NCBI GenBank assembly: GCA_030148085.1
Contig: JASBUF010000018.1
Location: forward strand, 1 to 34,144
Origin: Methylophaga sp.
GTDB lineage: Bacteria; Pseudomonadota; Gammaproteobacteria; Nitrosococcales; Methylophagaceae
DNA length: 34,144 nucleotides
Reading direction: 5' to 3'
Shown: piece after piece, positions 23,435-31,340 of the stretch
Position numbering within the stretch: position 1 is the stretch's first letter
Layout: each line of letters begins with the position of its first letter
The notes under the pieces: generated by a model
What the model was told of the DNA's origin: nothing
Seen by the model: only the letters and a program-made list of their open reading frames with translations
Databases searched by the model: none
Program-made: the position numbers and the translations under genes

Positions 23435-23833
23435 ATGTCTGACAAACTGATTAAATCCGACTCTCAATGGCGAGAGCAGCTAACCGAAGAACAGTTTTTT
23501 ATTACCCGCCAGGCCGGCACCGAACCACCGTTTTCCGGCAGTTACGTTAATAACACCGATGATGGCATCTATCGCTGTATCTGTTGTCAGCAAGCCTTGT
23601 TTAATTCCACATCCAAATTCGATGCAGGCTGCGGCTGGCCCAGCTTTTACTCCCAGATAGATGTCGATGCCGTGACTCATCATGCCGATTACAGCCACGG
23701 CATGGATCGCACCGAAGTTCGCTGTCAGCACTGTGAGGCCCATCTCGGCCATGTGTTTGATGATGGCCCAGCCCCTACCGGTTTACGCTATTGCATTAAT
23801 TCCGTTGCACTCGATTTTGATGCCAAAAACTGA
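23435..23833 (+). CDS. msrB: Peptide-methionine (R)-S-oxide reductase MsrB
   Basis: MsrB reduces the R epimer of methionine sulfoxide in proteins. The 132-residue product matches the cytoplasmic single-domain form. Zinc is held by two CxxC pairs (Cys48/Cys51 and Cys97/Cys100). The catalytic cysteine is Cys120 in GLRYCINSVAL. GCGWPSFY and HLGHVFDDGPAPTG are exact family motifs. Cys66 (AGCGWPSF) could be the resolving cysteine. The ATG at 23435 matches the family N-terminus; a TTG at 23423 is in frame but adds only four residues. No clear ribosome binding site precedes it. The following GIY-YIG gene overlaps its last 14 nt. Confidence 0.96.
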   Translation: MSDKLIKSDSQWREQLTEEQFFITRQAGTEPPFSGSYVNNTDDGIYRCICCQQALFNSTSKFDAGCGWPSFYSQIDVDAVTHHADYSHGMDRTEVRCQHCEAHLGHVFDDGPAPTGLRYCINSVALDFDAKN

Positions 23834-24092
23834 CTGGTTCGTCTATATCATCGAAGCCGATAACGGTAAGCTCTATACTGGTATCACCACTGATTTATCA
23901 CGACGCTTCAAACAACACCAAGAACACAGCGGCGGTGCCCGCTTTTTCCACACCAGCGCGGCACGCAAGCTGGTTTATCATGAAGTCCTGCCAGATCGCA
24001 GTACGGCATCGAAACGTGAAATCGCGATTAAGAAACTGCGGCGCGAACAAAAGCTGGCACTTATTGAGTCTAAAACTACTACCGATGGATGA
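23820..24092 (+). CDS. GIY-YIG endonuclease-like protein (YhbQ/UPF0213 type)
   Basis: This is a 90-residue single GIY-YIG domain. The motif pair reads VYIIEADNGKLYTGITTD, followed by the conserved arginine in LSRRFKQHQ, and the later glutamate candidate is in ASKREIAIKKLRREQK. The length and layout match the YhbQ/UPF0213 family, small nucleases proposed to act in DNA repair. The ATG at 23820 overlaps the msrB end by 14 nt, so the genes are translationally coupled. A longer frame back to 23682 runs through msrB in another phase and is rejected. Confidence 0.9.
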   Translation: MPKTDWFVYIIEADNGKLYTGITTDLSRRFKQHQEHSGGARFFHTSAARKLVYHEVLPDRSTASKREIAIKKLRREQKLALIESKTTTDG

Positions 24093-24152
24093 CTGATATC
24101 CGTCATCTTTTCGTGCTAATGTAAGCCCTGTCCGATTTAAGGAGAACAAGCT

Positions 24153-24722
24153 ATGAATTTGTTTCACACGCTTATCGCAAGGAAGTTGGCCCCGATTATT
24201 GCCTGCCTGGGCATGCTGTTCTTTATCTCACCCACCGTCACCCTGGCGGCTTCAGCAAGTGAAATTGATATTGGTGTGAATGAAACCCTGAAACAATTCA
24301 AAGCGGAAATTCCTGGCGGTGAAGCCTTCCTGCGCAAGGCACATGGCGTGTTGGTATTCCCAAAAGTGATCAAAGCCGGTTTTGGTATTGGCGGTGAGTA
24401 TGGGGAGGGCGCGTTGCGGATTGGCGCTGAAAACGTCGCCTATTACAATACCGCCGCAGCTTCTATCGGTCTTCAGCTTGGAGCCCAAAGCAAATCTATC
24501 GTCATCGTGTTCTTAGAAGCCGAGTCACTGAAATACTTCCGTAACAGCAAGGGCTGGAAAGCTGGTGTTGATGGTTCCGTCGCCGTGGTTGAATGGGGTG
24601 CCGGTGAAGATATCAACACCATTGATATTGAAGATCCGATTATTGGTTTTGTCTTTAGCAATAAAGGCCTGATGTTTAACCTGACCCTGGAAGGGTCGAA
24701 ATTTACCCGAATCAACAAATGA
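24153..24722 (+). CDS. SYLF-domain (Ysc84-like) exported lipid-binding protein
   Basis: This 189-residue protein has a signal peptide (ACLGMLFFISPTVTLAA) and a complete SYLF/DUF500 domain: LRKAHGVLVFPKVIKAGFGIGGEYGEGALRI, YYNTAAASIGLQLGAQSKSIVIVF, WKAGVDGSVAVVEWGAG and FSNKGLMFNLTLEGSKFTRI. Eukaryotic SYLF domains bind phosphoinositides; bacterial ones are periplasmic and poorly understood, with lipid binding inferred. AAGGAG lies 8 nt before the ATG. Its stop overlaps the ATG of the following ASCH-like gene, so the pair is co-translated. Confidence 0.93.
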   Translation: MNLFHTLIARKLAPIIACLGMLFFISPTVTLAASASEIDIGVNETLKQFKAEIPGGEAFLRKAHGVLVFPKVIKAGFGIGGEYGEGALRIGAENVAYYNTAAASIGLQLGAQSKSIVIVFLEAESLKYFRNSKGWKAGVDGSVAVVEWGAGEDINTIDIEDPIIGFVFSNKGLMFNLTLEGSKFTRINK

Positions 24723-25057
24723 CCGACACACAATACCCAGAAAAAACCTGCGAGATTGACCGTCTTGTTACACATGAACGGTTAGTTGATGCTGCTTTGG
24801 CAGGAAGAAAAACACAGCAGCGCCGCAACGGCGTCTATGGCTACCCCGGCGAACGCTTTCAGTTAGGCGGCGAAAACTTCGTCATCACTTCGCTCACCCG
24901 TCAGAAACTAGGTGAGATGACTGAAGACGATGCGCAAGCAGAAGGTTTTCCTAGCTTGCAAAGCTATAAAGACCTGATCATTCGCATGCATGCCGGCATG
25001 GAGTGGAACGAGTCCCATCCAGTCTGGGTACACAGTTTTAGCAAACAGTCAGCCTGA
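24719..25057 (+). CDS. ASCH-domain-like small protein
   Basis: This 112-residue cytoplasmic protein begins at an ATG overlapping the SYLF gene's TGA (ATGA). The pattern fits an ASCH domain, an RNA-binding PUA-like barrel: VDAALAGRKTQQRRNGVYGYP with the usual GxKT-like loop, then EDDAQAEGFPSLQSYKDLII and VWVHSF at the end. A related E. coli protein, YqfB, is an amidohydrolase on N4-acetylcytidine, and this gene may share either activity. The stop codon lies inside a 26-bp perfect palindrome. Confidence 0.8.
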   Translation: MTDTQYPEKTCEIDRLVTHERLVDAALAGRKTQQRRNGVYGYPGERFQLGGENFVITSLTRQKLGEMTEDDAQAEGFPSLQSYKDLIIRMHAGMEWNESHPVWVHSFSKQSA

Positions 25058-25071
25058 TATCAGGCTGACTG
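25046..25071. terminator. 26-bp perfect palindrome, probable bidirectional terminator
   Basis: The arms at 25046-25058 and 25059-25071 are exact complements with no spacer, beginning CAGTCAGCC. It covers the end of the ASCH-like gene, including its stop, and lies 12 bp before the end of the convergent dodecin gene. AAA precedes and TTT follows one base later, so T-tracts are short (three) on both strands. A role as shared terminator fits its location. Confidence 0.65.
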
Positions 25072-25083
25072 CTTTAACCCGGT

Positions 25084-25293
25084 TTAGTCTTCCAGTCTGA
25101 AACCGATTTTTATCGTCACCTGCCAATACTGCACACCACCATCTCTGATTGAACCGCGGGTTTCAGTGACTTCAAACCAGTCCATATGCTTGACGGTTTT
25201 TGCTGCCTTTTTGATCGCGTTTTGAATCGCATCATCCGAGCTTTCTGTTGAACTACCTGTGAGTTCAATCAGCTTATAAATGTGATCGCTCAT
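25084..25293 (-). CDS. Dodecin
   Basis: Dodecin is a 69-residue flavin-storing protein that forms dodecameric shells. The family pattern is clear: HIYKLIELTGSSTESSDDAI, then IKKAAKTVKHMDWFEVTETRGSI with the flavin-stacking Trp39, and VQYWQVTIKIGFRLE. The ATG at 25293 follows AAGGAGCAGACC, a strong ribosome binding site, and gives the normal dodecin length. The start lies 20 nt inside the end of the upstream FNT channel gene, so expression is coupled. Confidence 0.93.
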   Translation of the reverse strand: MSDHIYKLIELTGSSTESSDDAIQNAIKKAAKTVKHMDWFEVTETRGSIRDGGVQYWQVTIKIGFRLED

Positions 25294-26137
25294 GGTCTGC
25301 TCCTTTGTCTGTGCGTAGATAGATAAACCAATACACAAGGCCGACAAACAGGCCTCCTCCCAACATATTGCCCAAGGTTACCGGGATCAAGTTATTCCAG
25401 AAAAAACCGCTGACAGTGAGCGGGCTTGACTGTGTACTAAGGGCCAGCGTGAATAACTCCGGGTCGTGACTTGCCAGAATACCGGCAGGAATGAAGTACA
25501 TATTCGCGACAGAGTGTTCAAAGCCGAGGGCGACAAAAGCGGTAATAGGAAACAGGATCGCTACAACCTTATCAATCACTGTTCTACCTGCAAAGCATAA
25601 CCACAAAGCGAGACATACCAGGACATTACATAAAATCCCGCGAAAAAAAGCCTCATGCCAATCCAAACTAACCTTGGCTTGGGCAATGGCAACGACCTTA
25701 TTCGCTAACGCCCCCTCCGCGAGTTGCCAATGACCGCTGAGATAAATCATCACGAGCATGCCCATAGCACCGATGAAATTGCCCACATACACCAGCCCCC
25801 AGTTTTTGACGAGCTGAGCTAGAGACACATGTCCGTCCACATAGGCCATTACAATCAAGTTATTGCCGGTAAATAACTCAGCGCCAGCGATAACAACCAG
25901 GATTAAGCCGAGGCAGAAAGCGAGTCCCCCTGTCAGTCGGAGTAGTCCCGCCGCGACGCCACTACTGTCGAACGTCACCACGGTGAAAAACGCCGCGCCC
26001 AGCGCAATAAATGCGCCTGCCAATAGCGCCAATGCAAAAATCTGGAGTGGTGCTGTAGTAGCCTTACTCACCCCCACCTGCTGCACCCGTGCAGCAATCT
26101 GTTTGGGGCTATATGCATCGACTGAAAATGACTCCAT
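25274..26137 (-). CDS. Formate/nitrite transporter (FNT) family channel
   Basis: This 287-residue protein has six to seven hydrophobic segments and the FNT fold. Signatures are the N-terminal SYSP-like DAYSPKQIAARVQQVG, the first pore loop ELFTGNNLIVMAY, and GFEHSVANMYFIPAGI with the conserved pore histidine. FNT pentamers pass formate, nitrite or hydrosulfide. Formate would be relevant if the host is methylotrophic, but the substrate cannot be read here. The ATG at 26137 has CAGGAG 6 nt upstream. A CTGGCA and TATGAT pair with an 18-nt spacer is a possible promoter. The end overlaps the dodecin start by 20 nt. Confidence 0.93.
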   Translation of the reverse strand: MESFSVDAYSPKQIAARVQQVGVSKATTAPLQIFALALLAGAFIALGAAFFTVVTFDSSGVAAGLLRLTGGLAFCLGLILVVIAGAELFTGNNLIVMAYVDGHVSLAQLVKNWGLVYVGNFIGAMGMLVMIYLSGHWQLAEGALANKVVAIAQAKVSLDWHEAFFRGILCNVLVCLALWLCFAGRTVIDKVVAILFPITAFVALGFEHSVANMYFIPAGILASHDPELFTLALSTQSSPLTVSGFFWNNLIPVTLGNMLGGGLFVGLVYWFIYLRTDKGADHERSHL

Positions 26138-26245
26138 GTTTGGCTCCTGCCTGTCTGTCTATTTTTCATCATAGACTTATGCCAGCACCGTTGCCAGAAG
26201 ACACGTAACAAAAGGTTTTTTCTATCTTTTCTGTATTTGGGAACG

Positions 26246-26298
26246 TATAATGCTTTCTTTAATCACCCCCCATATCAGTTTTTGAGTTCAGAACTGAT
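26246..26298 (+). promoter_or_regulatory. deaD promoter -10 and leader hairpin
   Basis: TATAAT (26246-26251) is a perfect -10 with no recognisable -35. In the expected leader ATCAGTT (26274-26280) pairs with AACTGAT (26292-26298) around an 11-nt loop, ending 16 nt before the start codon. RNA-helicase leaders are often structured and autoregulated, so this hairpin is a plausible control element. Confidence 0.45.
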
Positions 26299-26314
26299 CA
26301 CCACAGGTTAATCC

Positions 26315-28132
26315 ATGTCCACACAAGATCGTGAAACGGTACCCTCGTTCAGCGAGTTAGGTATTGCCCCGGCTATTTTGCAAGCTATTCAGGAAGCCGG
26401 TTATGAAACCCCCTCGCCGATTCAGGCGCAAAGCATCGGCCCACTGCTGGAAGGCAGGGACTTACTCGGACAAGCACAAACCGGTACCGGTAAAACTGCG
26501 GCCTTTTCTTTACCGCTGTTGAGCCGCCTCGATCCTAAGCAAAAAACACCACAGCTGCTGGTATTAACGCCTACCCGTGAATTGGCTATTCAGGTTGCAG
26601 AAGCGATGCAAGCCTATAGCCGCCATATGAAAAACTTTCATGTTTTGCCGATTTACGGTGGTCAGAGCATGGGCATACAACTGCGCGCCCTGCAACGTAA
26701 TCCGCAAGTGATTGTCGGTACACCAGGTCGTATTCTGGATCATATTCGCCGCGGCAAACTGCAGCTGGAAGATCTACGTTCACTGGTGCTGGATGAAGCA
26801 GACGAAATGCTGCGCATGGGCTTTATTGATGATGTCGAAACCATCCTGCAGGAAACACCGCAGAATCGTCAGGTTGCATTGTTCTCAGCCACCATGCCAA
26901 AACAGATTCACCGTGTCGCACAGCGTTATCTGAACAATCCGGTTGAAGTCCATATCAAGTCCAAAACCTCGACTGTTGATACCATTACCCAACGTTACTG
27001 GCAGGTGACCGGCCTGCATAAACTTGATGCATTGACCCGTATACTCGAAATCGAAGAGTTCGATGGCATGATCATCTTCGTACGTACCAAAAACTCGACC
27101 GTCGATTTGGCCGAGAAACTGGAAGCACGCGGTTATGCCGCATCAGCATTGAATGGCGATATGAACCAGGCGCTGCGTGAAAAAACCATCGAGAAGATGA
27201 AAGCGGGCCAGATTGATATCTTGGTCGCCACCGATGTTGCTGCGCGCGGTCTGGATATAGAGCGTATGAGTCATGTCGTCAACTACGACATCCCTTACGA
27301 CACTGAATCCTATGTTCACCGTATTGGTCGTACCGGTCGTGCCGGACGCAAAGGCGAAGCCATTCTTTTTGTCTCGCCGCGTGAAAAACGCATGCTGGCC
27401 GCTATCGAAAAAGCGACTCGCCAAACCATCAGCCGTATGCAATTACCGAGTGGTGAAGAGATTGCTGATCGCCGCGTCATGGCCTTTAAACAAATGCTGT
27501 CAGAAACCATTGAAGCGCAGGATCTAAGTTTCTTTGAAACCCTGATCAGCAGCTACCATGACGAGCATATGTCTGATCCTGTGGAAGTTGCTGCTGCTTT
27601 GGCATTTCTGCTGCAAAAAGATCGTCCATTGGTACCACCGGCACGGACCAGTGAGCGTAAAAACAGCCGTGAAGATCGTCCTGAACGTAGTGAACGTGGT
27701 GAACGTAGTGCTGGCCGTCCAGAACGCGCAGAAAGGCCTCCACGCAATGCATCACCTAGACCACGTCATGCTACCGAAGAAGGCATGAGAACCTTTCGGG
27801 TTGAGGTCGGTCATGAGCACAATGTCGAGCCGAAACATTTAGTCGGTGCCATTGCCAATGAGGCCGGTCTCGATAGTCAGTTGATTGGTCGTATTACCAT
27901 CATGGATGATCACAGCTTTGTCGATCTGCCGGACGGTATGCCCAAGGATATTTTCCAGCACCTGCGTAAGGTCTGGGTAAATCAAAAGCAGTTACAGATC
28001 AGTGTGGCTGAGGATGCTGGCGGCGATACATCTGCACCAGCCCGTAAACCTCACAAAATGTCGAATAAACCGGGTGAGCGTCGTAGCTTTAAATCTAAAA
28101 AGCCTAAGCCACCGCGTAACAAACGTAGCTGA
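26315..28132 (+). CDS. deaD: DEAD-box ATP-dependent RNA helicase, DeaD/CsdA type
   Basis: This is a 605-residue RNA helicase. The Q motif (PSPIQAQSIG), Walker A AQTGTGKT (54-61), motif Ia PTRELAIQV, TPGR, DEAD (160-163), SAT, and motif VI HRIGRTGRAGR are all present. The C-terminal half carries the DbpA/CsdA-type RRM-like domain (TFRVEVGHEHNVEPKHLVGAIANEAG, about 485-555). A basic tail (KPKPPRNKRS) ends the protein. Between core and RRM, residues 440-480 are an Arg/Glu-rich linker with ERS/ERG repeats. The DeaD family unwinds RNA in ribosome assembly and at low temperature, consistent with the Csp gene also present. It is followed by a hairpin lacking a T-run. Confidence 0.96.
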   Translation: MSTQDRETVPSFSELGIAPAILQAIQEAGYETPSPIQAQSIGPLLEGRDLLGQAQTGTGKTAAFSLPLLSRLDPKQKTPQLLVLTPTRELAIQVAEAMQAYSRHMKNFHVLPIYGGQSMGIQLRALQRNPQVIVGTPGRILDHIRRGKLQLEDLRSLVLDEADEMLRMGFIDDVETILQETPQNRQVALFSATMPKQIHRVAQRYLNNPVEVHIKSKTSTVDTITQRYWQVTGLHKLDALTRILEIEEFDGMIIFVRTKNSTVDLAEKLEARGYAASALNGDMNQALREKTIEKMKAGQIDILVATDVAARGLDIERMSHVVNYDIPYDTESYVHRIGRTGRAGRKGEAILFVSPREKRMLAAIEKATRQTISRMQLPSGEEIADRRVMAFKQMLSETIEAQDLSFFETLISSYHDEHMSDPVEVAAALAFLLQKDRPLVPPARTSERKNSREDRPERSERGERSAGRPERAERPPRNASPRPRHATEEGMRTFRVEVGHEHNVEPKHLVGAIANEAGLDSQLIGRITIMDDHSFVDLPDGMPKDIFQHLRKVWVNQKQLQISVAEDAGGDTSAPARKPHKMSNKPGERRSFKSKKPKPPRNKRS

Positions 28133-28143
28133 GACTGAGTAAC

Positions 28144-28172
28144 GCCTTCCCTGAATAAAGTTCAGGGAAGGC
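28144..28172. repeat. 12-bp perfect hairpin after deaD without T-run
   Basis: GCCTTCCCTGAA (28144-28155) pairs with TTCAGGGAAGGC (28161-28172) around TAAAG. The stem begins 12 nt after the deaD stop. No T-tract follows on either strand, so it is not a standard intrinsic terminator. It may protect the deaD mRNA 3' end or attenuate read-through. Confidence 0.6.
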
Positions 28173-28227
28173 ACTCCACGTCCGGCGGTGCTTCCTCAAT
28201 CCGGATCGGCATGCCACAATAGGCCGC

Positions 28228-29457
28228 ATGCTCAATATCATCTGGATGGCCTTTTTTCTCATCGCGTTTCTGGTCGCGTTATTTAAGCTTATCGTATTGG
28301 GCGATCAGGCTATTTTCGGCCAGTTGATGGAAGCGATGTTCGCGCTCTCCAAAACCGCATTTGAAATCTCCCTCGGTTTAACCGGCATTTTGGCCTTATG
28401 GCTGGGCATTATGAAAATCGGTGAATACAGCGGCTTTGTCAGTCTGCTGACTCGTTGTCTGACACCGCTATTCCGACGGCTGATGCCTGAAGTGCCGAGT
28501 AATCATCCGGCGTTGGGTTCGATGGTGATGAATATCTCGGCCAATGCATTAGGGCTTGATAATGCCGCCACCCCGCTTGGCATAAAGGCCATGAAAGAGT
28601 TGCAGAGCCTGAACCCTTTCAAAGACACAGCGAGCAATGCCCAAATCCTATTTCTGGTGATTAACACCTCAGCCGTGACTTTGTTTCCGGTCACTATTTT
28701 CACTTATCGTGCCCAGCTCGGTGCGGCCAACCCCACCGATGTATTTATTCCGATATTACTGGCCACATATATGTCGACACTTGCCGGACTGCTGAGTGTG
28801 GCCTGGATACAGAAAATCAATTTGCTCGATCGTGTAATCCTCGCCTATCTCGGTGGTTTCACTTTGCTGATTGTTGCACTGCTTGGCTACTTCGCCAGCC
28901 TGTCTCAACAGGATATGCTGGTGCAGTCAGCGATGATAAGTAATATCATTCTGTTTTCTTTAGTCGTCGTATTTATCGCCGCCGCAGCAATCAAAAAGAT
29001 CAACGCTTACGACGCCTTTATCGAAGGTGCCAAAGAAGGCTTTGAAACAGCCATTCGAATCATTCCTTACCTTGTTGCCATGCTGGTTGCGATCGGCGTC
29101 TTCCGTGCCAGTGGCGCACTGGATTTACTGTTTGATGGTTTGCGCAGTCTGGTGCTGAGTCTCGGCTTTGATGATCGCTTTATTGATGCCATGCCTACGG
29201 CATTGATGAAACCATTCAGTGGTAGTGGTGCCCGTGCGATGATGGTCGATACCATGCAGGTTTATGGGGCCGACTCCTTTGCCGGACGCCTGTCTTCCAT
29301 CGTTCAGGGCAGTACTGAAACCACCTTCTATGTGCTCGCGGTCTACTTCGGCGCTGTCGGTATCAAAAATATCCGTCATGCGCTGGGCTGTGGGCTACTC
29401 GCAGATGCTGCCGGCATTCTGGCCGCCATCACCGTTGCCTACTGGTTCTTTGGCTAA
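28228..29457 (+). CDS. Fused SpmA/SpmB-like nucleoside-recognition (Gate) membrane protein
   Basis: This is a 409-residue polytopic protein. The N-terminal half resembles spore maturation protein SpmA, with ALGSMVMNISANALGLDNAATPLGIKAMKELQ typical of the Gate domain. The C-terminal half resembles SpmB, with AFIEGAKEGFETAIRIIPYLVAMLVAIGVFR and the second Gate signature FSGSGARAMMVDT. In Bacillus these are separate genes needed for spore dehydration. In non-sporulating proteobacteria the fused form is common and its substrate is unknown. The ATG at 28228 is chosen by the hydrophobic start, but no good ribosome binding site is seen. It probably has its own promoter in the 95-bp gap after deaD. 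Confidence 0.9.
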   Translation: MLNIIWMAFFLIAFLVALFKLIVLGDQAIFGQLMEAMFALSKTAFEISLGLTGILALWLGIMKIGEYSGFVSLLTRCLTPLFRRLMPEVPSNHPALGSMVMNISANALGLDNAATPLGIKAMKELQSLNPFKDTASNAQILFLVINTSAVTLFPVTIFTYRAQLGAANPTDVFIPILLATYMSTLAGLLSVAWIQKINLLDRVILAYLGGFTLLIVALLGYFASLSQQDMLVQSAMISNIILFSLVVVFIAAAAIKKINAYDAFIEGAKEGFETAIRIIPYLVAMLVAIGVFRASGALDLLFDGLRSLVLSLGFDDRFIDAMPTALMKPFSGSGARAMMVDTMQVYGADSFAGRLSSIVQGSTETTFYVLAVYFGAVGIKNIRHALGCGLLADAAGILAAITVAYWFFG

Positions 29458-29596
29458 ACAAAAAATCTCCCAACTTACTAAAAAATCTGTTATTTTTAGC
29501 GCCCGTTCAAACTCTTTCACCTCGCGTTTGTTGCTGGTTTTCAGAGCTAGTGGCAGAGCCAAAAACGGTGTTTGAGTTTGTCTGGAGATACCATGC

Positions 29597-30235
29597 TTGA
29601 AAGCGCTGCTACTACCCACTGAGGCCACTTACGATCTGATCGCCGCTCAACTTGCTGATCGCGGTTATTGCATCCTCCCCCAGCTATTACCTGCTGAACT
29701 CAACAATGCCTTGCATCGTCGTGTAACAGGGCTGGATGATGAGGATTTTCATCGCGCCGGTATCGGTCGTGAACTCGACTTTCAGTTAAACCGTGATGTC
29801 CGCCGTGACGAAACCCGTTGGCTCAACAATGAACACCCGACTGATGCTGCCTATATCGAAAAAATGGCAGAATTTCGTCTGGCAATAAACCGTCGTTTAT
29901 TTATGGGCCTGTTTGATTATGAGTCGCACTATGCGCACTATGCACCGGGGGCATTCTACAAAAAGCATCTTGATGCCTTCAAAGGCCAGTCCAACCGAGT
30001 ATTAACCACGGTGCTGTACCTTAACCCTGAATGGCAACCGCAGGATGGCGGGCAGTTACTGATTTACGCTGAGAACTCAGATACGGTGATTGAAACCGTT
30101 GAGCCTAACTTCGGTACGTTCGTCATTTTTCTGAGCGAACAATTTCCACACGAAGTAGTCAAAGCTAGTCGTGACCGCTACAGTATTGCTGGTTGGTTCC
30201 GCTTACACGATCCGCTTCAGGCCCCCGCTTTATGA
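29597..30235 (+). CDS. 2-oxoglutarate/Fe(II)-dependent oxygenase (PKHD/proline hydroxylase-like)
   Basis: This 212-residue protein has the double-stranded beta-helix iron site: His124 and Asp126 in KKHLDAF, His185 in FPHEV, and Arg194 (RYSIAGWFR) to bind 2-oxoglutarate. GGQLLIY and GTFVIF are strands of the barrel. The N-terminal YDLIAAQLADRGYCILPQLLP resembles family starts. The frame can only start near TTG 29597 (GGAG 9 nt upstream); an ATG at 29593 lies in another frame and encodes only nine residues. The substrate is unknown, with protein prolyl or small-molecule hydroxylation both possible. Its TGA overlaps the peptide deformylase ATG. Confidence 0.88.
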   Translation: MKALLLPTEATYDLIAAQLADRGYCILPQLLPAELNNALHRRVTGLDDEDFHRAGIGRELDFQLNRDVRRDETRWLNNEHPTDAAYIEKMAEFRLAINRRLFMGLFDYESHYAHYAPGAFYKKHLDAFKGQSNRVLTTVLYLNPEWQPQDGGQLLIYAENSDTVIETVEPNFGTFVIFLSEQFPHEVVKASRDRYSIAGWFRLHDPLQAPAL

Positions 30236-30768
30236 GTGAAATCTTTGAGATTCTACAACTTGGTCATCCGTTGCTGCGTCAGACAGCGGAACCGATTGTC
30301 GCTATCTCTGAGTCATCATTTCAGTCTCAGCTTGATGCCTTGCTGGAGTTTGTATTGGCACGCGGTGGAATGGGTATTGCCGCGCCACAAGTCGGCATCA
30401 GTCAGCAATTTTTTATTCTGTCATCACACCCAAACGCTCGTTACCCCTACGCTCCACAGGTAGAGCCTTTTGTTGTCATCAATCCGGTGATTACTAGTAG
30501 CTCAGCTACACAAACGAAAGACTGGGAAGGCTGTTTGAGCCTGCCCGGCATTCGTGCGCTTGTGCCACGTTTTGATTACGTTGACGTGCGCTATCAGACT
30601 CATTTGGGAGAAACCATTGAAACGCGATATGAGGGCTTTCTGGCTCGAGTATTCCAGCATGAGTTGGATCATCTGCACGGTAAAGTGTTTCTCGATCGTG
30701 TAGAAACAACATTAGATGTCATGATGGAACAGGAATGGCAGCGGCAGATAGTCAGCCAGCGTAGCTAA
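30232..30768 (+). CDS. def: Peptide deformylase
   Basis: Peptide deformylase removes the N-formyl group from nascent proteins. The 178-residue product has all three motifs: GMGIAAPQVG (47-55), EGCLSLPG with the metal ligand Cys101, and QHELDH with His143, catalytic Glu144 and His147. The ATG at 30232 overlaps the upstream stop as ATGA, and a longer frame from 30193 would only read into the oxygenase gene. It sits away from the usual fmt neighbourhood, so it may be an additional deformylase, which the window cannot settle. Confidence 0.95.
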   Translation: MSEIFEILQLGHPLLRQTAEPIVAISESSFQSQLDALLEFVLARGGMGIAAPQVGISQQFFILSSHPNARYPYAPQVEPFVVINPVITSSSATQTKDWEGCLSLPGIRALVPRFDYVDVRYQTHLGETIETRYEGFLARVFQHELDHLHGKVFLDRVETTLDVMMEQEWQRQIVSQRS

Positions 30769-30780
30769 CAGGGATGCCCC

Positions 30781-31335
30781 ATGGGACAAAAATTTGATGC
30801 TCTATCCGATCGCCTGATTGAGTTTATCCGACAGCAACATCTGTTTTTTGTCGGTACTGCCACTAAAGATAGTCGGGTGAACATATCCCCAAAAGGCATG
30901 GACTCTCTAAGAGTGATGAATGCTAATCGCATCCTGTGGCTTAACGTCACTGGCAGTGGCAATGAGACAGCAACGCACATCAAACAGAATCCACGTATGA
31001 CCGTTATGTTTGCCGCTTTCACTGGTAAGCCAATGATCCTGCGGATTTATGGCACAGCTACAGCCGTGCATCATAATGACCCAGAGTGGCAGACATTGTA
31101 TACGCTGTTCGATCCTTTGCCTGGTGCCCGCCAGATTTTCATTCTCGATATTGATTTGGTTCAGACATCATGTGGAATGGCTGTGCCACTCTATGACTAT
31201 GCCGGTGATCGTGAGCAGCTGAATAGTTGGGCTGAGAAAAAAGGCCAGGCCGGTATTGAGGAATATTGGCGCGAGAAAAATGTTTTAAGTATTGATGGTG
31301 ATGCAAGCGGCATCATCGAAAAAAATCTATGCTAA
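30781..31335 (+). CDS. Pyridoxamine 5'-phosphate oxidase-fold (PPOX) family protein
   Basis: This 184-residue protein has an FMN-binding split-barrel pattern: FFVGTATKDSRVNISPKGMDS near the start, LWLNVTGSGNETATHIKQNPRMTVMF in the core, and LRIYGTATAV as a barrel strand. A C-terminal extension (GDREQLNSWAEKKGQAGIEEYWREKN) is typical of one PPOX branch. Enzymatic activity and ligand are unknown; flavin or another cofactor is inferred from the fold. It begins 12 nt after the deformylase stop and probably shares its transcript. It converges with the DUF3549 gene with a 5-bp gap. Confidence 0.88.
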   Translation: MGQKFDALSDRLIEFIRQQHLFFVGTATKDSRVNISPKGMDSLRVMNANRILWLNVTGSGNETATHIKQNPRMTVMFAAFTGKPMILRIYGTATAVHHNDPEWQTLYTLFDPLPGARQIFILDIDLVQTSCGMAVPLYDYAGDREQLNSWAEKKGQAGIEEYWREKNVLSIDGDASGIIEKNLC

Positions 31336-31340
31336 CGGCC

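Noticed and set aside
23682-23819. Longer start for the GIY-YIG gene
   Set aside because: It would read the msrB coding region in another phase. The GIY-YIG domain begins right after the ATG at 23820.
27682-27710. Short GAACGTAGT-type direct repeats
   Set aside because: They encode the Arg/Glu linker of the DeaD-type helicase (ERS/ERG units). This is ordinary low-complexity coding sequence and not a CRISPR or regulatory repeat.
29478-29499. CTAAAAA/TTTTTAG hairpin after the SpmA/SpmB-like gene
   Set aside because: The stem is only A-T rich, with one G-C pair, so it is too weak to call a terminator with confidence.
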